This document shows, in pieces, positions 7,114 to 11,719 of a stretch of 11,719 bases of DNA. Position 1 is the first letter of the stretch. Each line of letters starts with the position of its first letter. The position numbers and the translations under genes were made by a program. Origin of the DNA: Bacillota bacterium (GTDB taxonomy: Bacteria; Bacillota; Clostridia; Lachnospirales; Anaerotignaceae); NCBI GenBank assembly GCA_023413275.1, contig JAEZPX010000014.1:1-11719 (forward strand). The letters are read 5' to 3'. Under the pieces are notes generated by a model, which was not told the DNA's origin, made no database searches, and saw only the letters and a program-made list of their open reading frames with translations.

Positions 7114-7183
7114 CCGCTTGATGCTCTCCCGTAAGGAAGTAAATAAATTACTTCTTTATGAGAGGACATCCCAGCGGTTTTTT
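7114..7183 (+). terminator. Long rho-independent terminator after the nucleotidyltransferase
   Basis: The stem runs CCGCT (7114-7118) / AGCGG (7173-7177), CTCTC (7124-7128) / GAGAG (7160-7164), GTAA (7131-7134) / TTAT (7156-7159) and GAAGTAA (7136-7142) / TTACTTC (7148-7154) with a 5-nt loop, followed directly by TTTTTT (7178-7183). It is longer than a minimal terminator and has internal loops. It separates the prfB and prmA units. I see no convincing promoter between 7184 and 7220, so prmA may also depend on readthrough or a weak promoter. Confidence 0.82.
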
Positions 7184-7233
7184 ATTGTACAACATTGAGA
7201 AGCTGAAAATACGCAAAAAAAAGGAGAAATACC

Positions 7234-8211
7234 ATGGAATGGATTGAAGTTTTTGTAGCTGTAAGCCAAACAGGGCTGGAACCTATTGCAGGTTTATTAT
7301 ACGAGTGCGGCCTAACTGGGCTGATGATTAGTGATGAGGCAGATTTTCAGGAGTTCTTGGAGGCCCCCAATCGGGATTGGGATTATGTTGCTGACGAACT
7401 GGTGGAAGAAAAACAAAAACTGGAAACAGGGATTACCTTTTTCTTGAGAGACAACCTTTATGGCAGAGAACAGCTGGCGCAGATCAAGAGTGCTTTGGCT
7501 GTGATTCAGGAGCAGGAAAAAGAACTTGATTTAGGCTCTTTGGAAATGACCATGAAAAATGTGCAGGAAGAGGATTGGGCAAACAACTGGAAGAAATACT
7601 TTAAGCCTTTCCCCGTTGGCGAAAAAATCATGATCAAGCCCTCTTGGGAGGAGCTGACAGAAGCAACAGATAAGGTGGTATTGAAGATTGACCCCGGCCA
7701 TATCTTTGGCACAGGAACCCATGAAACCACCCAGCTTTGTATGGAACTGATTGAAACATATTTGAAGAAAGATGATGTTGTTTTAGATATCGGTTGTGGC
7801 AGTGGTATTTTATCTATCGCATCCCTTTTGCTGGAAGCAAAGGAAGCAGATGCTGTGGATATTGACCCCAATGCCATGGAAATTGCTTATGAAAACAGTG
7901 ATCGGAATGATATTCCTAGAGAAAAGTATCATGTTTGTGCCGGCAATATTTTAGAGGACGAAACTCTTCATCAAAAATATAGCGGCAAAAAGTATGATAT
8001 GGTGGAGGCCAATATTGTTGCCGATGTGATTATTGCATTGACCAAAAAGGTGCCGGATTATATTAAAGACGGGGGGATTTTCCTCTGCAGCGGCATTATT
8101 ATTGAACGGAAAGAAGATGTGCTTTCTGCTTTGACTGCTGGGGGATATTCCATATTGGAAGTAAAAGAGAAAAAAGGTTGGGTAGCCATTGCGGCTCGCT
8201 ATGAGGGATAA
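7234..8211 (+). CDS. prmA: Ribosomal protein L11 methyltransferase PrmA
   Basis: PrmA is a SAM-dependent enzyme that trimethylates lysines and the alpha-amino group of ribosomal protein L11 in the cytoplasm. The 325-residue protein has an N-terminal L11-recognition domain (1 to about 105), then EEDWANNWKKYFKPFPVG (112-129), the PrmA signature KIDPGHIFGTGTHETT (151-166), the Rossmann SAM loop DIGCGSG (185-191), acidic DIDP (209-212) that should bind the SAM ribose, and the EANIVADVI catalytic-loop equivalent (258-266). Every expected motif is intact. AAGGAG (7221-7226) is 7 nt ahead of the ATG. It is the first gene of a four-gene unit and is followed by rsmE after only 3 nt, an arrangement common in Firmicutes. 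Confidence 0.96.
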   Translation: MEWIEVFVAVSQTGLEPIAGLLYECGLTGLMISDEADFQEFLEAPNRDWDYVADELVEEKQKLETGITFFLRDNLYGREQLAQIKSALAVIQEQEKELDLGSLEMTMKNVQEEDWANNWKKYFKPFPVGEKIMIKPSWEELTEATDKVVLKIDPGHIFGTGTHETTQLCMELIETYLKKDDVVLDIGCGSGILSIASLLLEAKEADAVDIDPNAMEIAYENSDRNDIPREKYHVCAGNILEDETLHQKYSGKKYDMVEANIVADVIIALTKKVPDYIKDGGIFLCSGIIIERKEDVLSALTAGGYSILEVKEKKGWVAIAARYEG

Positions 8212-8214
8212 GAG

Positions 8215-8940
8215 ATGCCAAAATTTTTTGTAGAACCTTATCAAATAAAAGATAACCTCATCCAAGTGATTGGAGAGGACGCGAAGCATATTAAAACTGT
8301 ATTGCGCTCTCGGGAAGGGGAGGGAATTACCCTTTGCGATGGCTTAGGAACGGATTATTTTTGCCGAATTGCTTCTTTGGAAGAAGGAGTAACGGCGGAA
8401 ATTCTCTCCAATGAACCATGCCAATCGGAGCCTAAAACAAAAATTACCCTTTATCAAGGTTTGCCTAAGGCGGATAAAATGGAGCTTATAATCCAAAAAT
8501 GTGTGGAATTAGGCGTGGACCGTATTGTTGCCGTTTCTACGGAACGCTGTATCGTTAAGCTTGATAAAAAAGAGGAAAAAAAGCTGGATAGATGGCAAAA
8601 AATTGCCGAGGCGGCGGCAAAGCAAAGCGGCAGGGGAAAGATACCTGAAATAGCACCAAAGGTTCTGCGCTTTTCAGAGGCTTTGGCAGAAGCAAAAAAC
8701 TTATCAGGAGCAATCATACCCTATGAAAAGGAAGAAAACAGGGGGATACGTGGCTTTGTAGAGGGTTTTGCTGGGAATGAAGTTGGCGTTTTTATCGGCC
8801 CAGAAGGTGGCTTTACAGAAGATGAGATTCAAGGGGCTATAGATGCAGGGGTATTGCCCGTTACCCTTGGTAAGCGGATTTTGCGTACAGAAACGGCAGG
8901 TATGACTGCCATTGCTATTTTGCTGTACGAGTTAGGTTAA
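8215..8940 (+). CDS. rsmE: 16S rRNA m3U1498 methyltransferase RsmE
   Basis: RsmE methylates N3 of U1498 (E. coli numbering) in 16S rRNA using SAM. The 241-residue protein starts with a PUA-like RNA-binding part (MPKFFVEPYQ to about 70) and continues with a SPOUT knotted methyltransferase domain. Motifs: QGLPKADKMELIIQKCVELGV (81-101), AEAAAKQSGRGKIPEI (131-146), GPEGGFTEDEI (195-205) and LGKRILRTETAGMTA (218-232), the last two forming the SAM-binding knot. The length fits the family. The gene starts 3 nt after prmA, and its weak GAGGG site (8203-8207) lies inside the end of prmA, suggesting translational coupling. Confidence 0.95.
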   Translation: MPKFFVEPYQIKDNLIQVIGEDAKHIKTVLRSREGEGITLCDGLGTDYFCRIASLEEGVTAEILSNEPCQSEPKTKITLYQGLPKADKMELIIQKCVELGVDRIVAVSTERCIVKLDKKEEKKLDRWQKIAEAAAKQSGRGKIPEIAPKVLRFSEALAEAKNLSGAIIPYEKEENRGIRGFVEGFAGNEVGVFIGPEGGFTEDEIQGAIDAGVLPVTLGKRILRTETAGMTAIAILLYELG

Positions 8941-8951
8941 GGAGGAGTAAG

Positions 8952-10100
8952 ATGATTTATTTGGATAATGCCGCTACCACAAGGGCTTTGCCTGCTGTGG
9001 CGGAAAAAATGACATATATGCTTACGGAACAGTATGGAAATCCCGCCTCGGTAAGCATAATGGGTTTAGAGGTTGATAAGGAAATACGCCATGCATCCCA
9101 GATATTAGCCCGTGGAATTCATTGCAAGGAAGAAGAAGTGTTTTTCACCAGCGGTGGTACAGAAGGAGACAACTGGGCTATTTTTGGCACAGCAGAGGGA
9201 TATCAAAGGCACGGCAGGCATTTCATTACAACCCAGATTGAGCATCCCGCGGTGAAAAATCCCATGAAAGCTTTGGAGGAAAAAGGATGTGAAGTAACTT
9301 GGCTCTCCGTTGATTCTAAGGGACATATTTCTCTAGAGGAACTGGCAGCTGCAATTCGCCCGGATACCGTTTTGGTAAGCATTATTTTAGTGAATAATGA
9401 AACAGGGGTTGTGCAGGACGGAGTTGCAATCGGGAAGCTGATTAAAGAAAAAAATCCCCAAACATTATTTCATGTGGATGCAGTGCAAGCCTTCGGCAAG
9501 TATCCCATTGATGTGGAAAAGATGAAAATTGATCTCCTTACCATGAGTGGACATAAAATTCATGGTCCTAAGGGCGTAGGTATGTTGTATATGCGAAAAG
9601 GTACCAAAGTAAAACCTTTTATTCTTGGCGGTGGTCAGCAAAAGGCGCAAAGAGCGGGGACAGAGAATGGCCCTGCTGTAGCAGCTTTAGGGGTTGCCGC
9701 AGAAGCGGCCTTTCAGCATATGCAAGAAAGCATTGCCCATGTTTCTGCTATAAAGAAGGCTTTAGCAGAAGGAATTTTAGCCATGCCCAATACCAAAATC
9801 AATGGAGATGGGTTAGACGAGGCAAGTCCTTACGTTTTGAATGTTACCTTTGAAGGGCTGCGCAGTGAAGTTTTACTCCATGACTTAGAAAGTAAGGGTA
9901 TCATTGTTTCTGCGGGTTCAGCTTGTGACAGCAAAAAGAAGGTGGGAAGCCCTGTGCTTATGGCCATGGGCATGCCTTTTTCGGAGATAGAAGGGGCTGT
10001 GCGATTTAGCTTTTCCAGATATAATACCATGGAAGAAATTGAAACTTGCTTATTGGCATTGGAAAAGTCTGTGCCATTTTTAAGAAAATATAACAGATAA
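8952..10100 (+). CDS. Cysteine desulfurase (NifS/IscS family), probable sulfur donor to ThiI
   Basis: A 382-residue PLP enzyme that removes sulfur from cysteine as an enzyme persulfide, releasing alanine. Visible: YLDNAATT at 3-10; TSGGTEGDN (66-74); the PLP-ring His98 in IEHPAV; VNNETG (147-152); Asp176 in FHVDAVQ; the PLP Schiff-base Lys202 in SGHKIHGPKG; RAGTENG (234-240); and the catalytic Cys325 in SAGSACDS. All key residues are present. Class I NifS/IscS-like spacing places Cys325 in a mobile loop. The gene begins 11 nt after rsmE with a GGAGGAG site at the rsmE stop, and thiI follows after 12 nt. Pairing with thiI, as with B. subtilis NifZ-ThiI, suggests dedicated delivery of sulfur for tRNA thiolation rather than general Fe-S assembly; no iscU/sufU scaffold is seen nearby. 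The partner role is inference. Confidence 0.93.
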   Translation: MIYLDNAATTRALPAVAEKMTYMLTEQYGNPASVSIMGLEVDKEIRHASQILARGIHCKEEEVFFTSGGTEGDNWAIFGTAEGYQRHGRHFITTQIEHPAVKNPMKALEEKGCEVTWLSVDSKGHISLEELAAAIRPDTVLVSIILVNNETGVVQDGVAIGKLIKEKNPQTLFHVDAVQAFGKYPIDVEKMKIDLLTMSGHKIHGPKGVGMLYMRKGTKVKPFILGGGQQKAQRAGTENGPAVAALGVAAEAAFQHMQESIAHVSAIKKALAEGILAMPNTKINGDGLDEASPYVLNVTFEGLRSEVLLHDLESKGIIVSAGSACDSKKKVGSPVLMAMGMPFSEIEGAVRFSFSRYNTMEEIETCLLALEKSVPFLRKYNR

Positions 10101-10112
10101 AAGGGGAGCATT

Positions 10113-11288
10113 ATGGCAGAAAAGGTTTTAATCATAAAATACGGTGAAATTGCAATGAGAGGCAATAACCGCTACATTTTTATAAATCGACTGATTTCCG
10201 CTATCCGCAGAAACATTGACCCATTGGGTAATTATTATGTGGTTAGAGATCCAGGTAGATTGATTGTGGAAGACAGAAGTGGTGAATTAGATTATGATTT
10301 ACTGATACCTCGAGTAGTGCCTATTTTTGGTTTGGTGGAGGTATGCCCTGGGGTGCGTTTGGCGGATATGACCTATGAAACCATTTTAGAAGAAGCGTAT
10401 CGCCATATGAAGGAGCATTATGGCGACCAGCAGATCTCCTTTAAGGTAAAGACCAGAAGAGCGAATCAAGGCTTTACCATACCTTCTATGGATATGAACA
10501 TGAAGATCGGAGAGTATTTATTGGAGCAAATGCCAAATCTAAAGGTGGATGTGCATAAACCTGATGTGATGTTGAATATAGAAATCAGAAACAGCGTTTA
10601 CATTCATTCTAAAGGAATTAAAACCTACGGTGGATTGCCTTATGGCAGTTCAGGCAAAGGTGTCAGCCTTCTTTCCGGTGGTATTGACAGCCCTGTGGCT
10701 ACTTGGATGATGGCAAAGCGTGGTGTTGAGGTGGAAGGGGTTTATTTCCACAGTCCTCCTTATACCAGTGAATGGGCAAAACAGAAGGTTATTGACTTGG
10801 CAAAAAGAATTGCCGATTTTACAGGGGAATTCCGCTTATATGTGGTGCCTTTTACAGAGCTTCAGCTCTATTTATTAGACAACGTTGCCCATGATAAGCT
10901 TACCATTCATTTAAAACGTGCTATGATGCGTGCGGGAGAGATGATTGCCAAAAAGGATGAAGCAATGGCATTGATTACAGGAGAAAGCGTAGGACAGGTT
11001 GCCAGCCAGACCATGCAGGGCATTTATGCCATTAACGCAGTTTGCGAAATGCCTGTTTTGCGCCCCTTGGCAGGAATGGACAAACAGGAAATTATAAATC
11101 TTGCCCAGAAAATAGGTACCTTTGAGATTTCTGCAAGGCCTTATGAAGATTGTTGCACGGTATTTGTAGCTAAGCACCCTGTAACAAAGCCTAGATTGAG
11201 TTTTATTGAAAAATCTGAGCGCAGGTTGACGGAATTGGATAGATTGCTGGAAGAATCTGTTCAGAATGCGGAGATTATTGATTTGTAA
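10113..11288 (+). CDS. thiI: tRNA 4-thiouridine synthetase ThiI (short form, no rhodanese domain)
   Basis: ThiI adenylates U8 of tRNA and transfers sulfur to give 4-thiouridine. The 391-residue protein has an N-terminal ferredoxin-like part (VLIIKYGEIAMRGNNR, 5-20), a THUMP domain (about 60-165) and a PP-loop ATP pyrophosphatase domain with SGGIDSP (188-194). Also visible are ITGESVGQVASQT (288-300), RPLAGMDKQEII and a PYEDCCTVF element with Cys347-Cys348. It ends at about 390 residues, so the C-terminal rhodanese domain of E. coli ThiI (482 aa) is missing. That form is normal in Firmicutes and works with a partner cysteine desulfurase, encoded directly upstream. tRNA modification is therefore more likely than a role in thiazole synthesis. 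AAGGGGAG (10102-10108) precedes the ATG. It ends the unit, with a terminator 16 nt later. Confidence 0.96.
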   Translation: MAEKVLIIKYGEIAMRGNNRYIFINRLISAIRRNIDPLGNYYVVRDPGRLIVEDRSGELDYDLLIPRVVPIFGLVEVCPGVRLADMTYETILEEAYRHMKEHYGDQQISFKVKTRRANQGFTIPSMDMNMKIGEYLLEQMPNLKVDVHKPDVMLNIEIRNSVYIHSKGIKTYGGLPYGSSGKGVSLLSGGIDSPVATWMMAKRGVEVEGVYFHSPPYTSEWAKQKVIDLAKRIADFTGEFRLYVVPFTELQLYLLDNVAHDKLTIHLKRAMMRAGEMIAKKDEAMALITGESVGQVASQTMQGIYAINAVCEMPVLRPLAGMDKQEIINLAQKIGTFEISARPYEDCCTVFVAKHPVTKPRLSFIEKSERRLTELDRLLEESVQNAEIIDL

Positions 11289-11304
11289 GAAATGATATTT
11301 ATAT

Positions 11305-11341
11305 AAAAAAGGTATTTGCAGTTATTGCGAATACCTTTTTT
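11305..11341. terminator. Bidirectional rho-independent terminator between thiI and the minus-strand gene
   Basis: The 9-bp stem GGTATTTGC (11311-11319) / GCGAATACC (11327-11335), with one G-U pair, carries a 7-nt loop. It is flanked by AAAAAA (11305-11310) and TTTTTT (11336-11341). Symmetry gives a U-tract on either strand, so it can end both thiI and the convergent gene that stops 25 nt away at 11367. Confidence 0.95.
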
Positions 11342-11366
11342 CTGTGTGAGTAAAACCAATAATTCT

Positions 11367-11588
11367 TTATGTATCATTTCTCAATTTTTGTACTGCATAC
11401 TCTATAAATTCATCGGATGTTGGCACTTCGCCCTTGCGTGGTACTTGATTTTGATATGCTTTTATGATACTTGGGTTGTTTGGATTTCGGAAGGAATAGT
11501 CTAGTGCTGATTGCATAGCCTGTTTGACTTCACACATATTCATTTTGTTTTCTTTTGCTATTTTTCGGTATATTTTTCTGTTGCTCAT
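11367..11588 (-). CDS. Small stand-alone protein resembling the Spo0A C-terminal DNA-binding domain
   Basis: This 73-residue protein begins MSNRKIYRKIAKENKMN and ends EFIEYAVQKLRNDT. It lines up with the last part of Spo0A's sigma-like HTH effector domain: IYRKIAKENKMNMCEVKQAM matches Spo0A LYPDIAKKFNTTASRVERAI, then ALDYSF matches AIEVAW, and PTSDEFIEYAVQKLRND matches PTNSEFIAMVADKLRLE (Spo0A text recalled from memory). The Spo0A receiver domain and the first effector helices are absent, so it is not phosphorylated as Spo0A is. The equivalent of the recognition helix is present, so DNA binding is possible but unproven. A GGGAGAG site (plus-strand 11594-11600) sits 5 nt before the ATG. It is convergent with thiI and shares its terminator. 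Function is unknown; an intact small regulator is more likely than a Spo0A remnant because start, SD and promoter look sound. Confidence 0.68.
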   Translation of the reverse strand: MSNRKIYRKIAKENKMNMCEVKQAMQSALDYSFRNPNNPSIIKAYQNQVPRKGEVPTSDEFIEYAVQKLRNDT

Positions 11589-11635
11589 TTTATCTCTCCC
11601 TCTTAATGTATCAAAGATTCCTTTTTACATATACT

Positions 11636-11665
11636 ATCATAAAATTTTCCATTAGTACAGGTAAA
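11636..11665 (-). promoter_or_regulatory. Candidate promoter of the Spo0A-C-like gene
   Basis: On the minus strand, TTTACC (plus 11660-11665, four of six to TTGACA) and TATGAT (plus 11636-11641, five of six to TATAAT) are separated by 18 nt. A start near 11629 leaves about 40 nt before the ATG at 11588. No obvious Spo0A box lies nearby. Confidence 0.42.
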
Positions 11666-11690
11666 GGGACTAAATTTGTTATTTTAAATT

Positions 11691-11705
11691 CTATAATTAT
11701 TATAG
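11691..11705. repeat. Perfect AT-rich palindrome upstream of the Spo0A-C-like gene
   Basis: CTATAAT and ATTATAG flank a single central T (15 nt). It lies about 26 nt upstream of the candidate -35 box and could be an operator or promoter element for this gene or for one beyond the window. AT-rich palindromes of this size also arise by chance. Confidence 0.35.
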
Positions 11706-11719
11706 TATAGCTACAGGGA

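Noticed and set aside
6803..7198. Overlapping frame running from the nucleotidyltransferase into the downstream gap
   Set aside because: It overlaps a well-supported gene in another frame and ends inside the terminator region, with no ribosome binding site.
7185..7213. Promoter for prmA from TTGTAC and AATACG
   Set aside because: Both boxes match consensus at only three of six positions, which is no better than chance in this AT-rich gap.
10113..11288. thiI truncated, because the rhodanese domain is missing
   Set aside because: The two-domain form is the normal Firmicute ThiI, and the frame ends cleanly before a terminator.
11316..11504. Plus-strand frame after thiI
   Set aside because: It begins inside the terminator stem, has no ribosome binding site and overlaps the better supported minus-strand gene.

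Overview
The window looks like housekeeping chromosome from a low-GC, spore-former-type Firmicute, most likely class Clostridia (Lachnospirales-like). The grounds are AT-rich sequence with strong AAGGAG-type ribosome binding sites, a SecA with a C-terminal zinc motif, an RF2 gene with its own programmed frameshift, a rhodanese-less ThiI next to a cysteine desulfurase, and a small protein resembling the DNA-binding end of Spo0A. I see no IS element, phage gene, CRISPR array, rRNA or tRNA.

Layout. (1) 1-330 is the C-terminal end of a TrkA/KtrA-type potassium channel regulator that begins outside the window. (2) 331-732 has no gene; its second half (about 513-708) can form a run of hairpins ahead of secA. 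(3) 733-3981 holds secA and a small cytoplasmic C39-like papain-fold protein, 24 nt apart. (4) 3982-4217 is a non-coding leader with three inverted repeats and a possible promoter. (5) 4218-7071 holds prfB (RF2, +1 frameshift at codon 26), an RluA-family pseudouridine synthase and a sugar-phosphate nucleotidyltransferase, tightly packed and closed by a long hairpin terminator ending at 7183. (6) 7234-11288 holds prmA, rsmE, a cysteine desulfurase and thiI with gaps of 3-12 nt, closed by a symmetrical terminator at 11305-11341. (7) On the minus strand, 11588-11367 encodes a 73-residue stand-alone Spo0A-C-like protein that converges on the same terminator.

How the genes fit together. Most of the window serves translation and protein export: SecA drives secretion, RF2 ends translation at UGA/UAA, the RluA-type enzyme and RsmE modify RNA, PrmA methylates ribosomal protein L11, and the cysteine desulfurase/ThiI pair most likely makes 4-thiouridine in tRNA. 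These are conserved functions. The points most worth a second look are the structured secA leader with a sequestered upstream start, the receiver-less Spo0A-C-like protein, the altered third catalytic position of the C39-like protein, the RF2 frameshift site with slightly long spacing, and the double inverted repeat after the nucleotidyltransferase gene.
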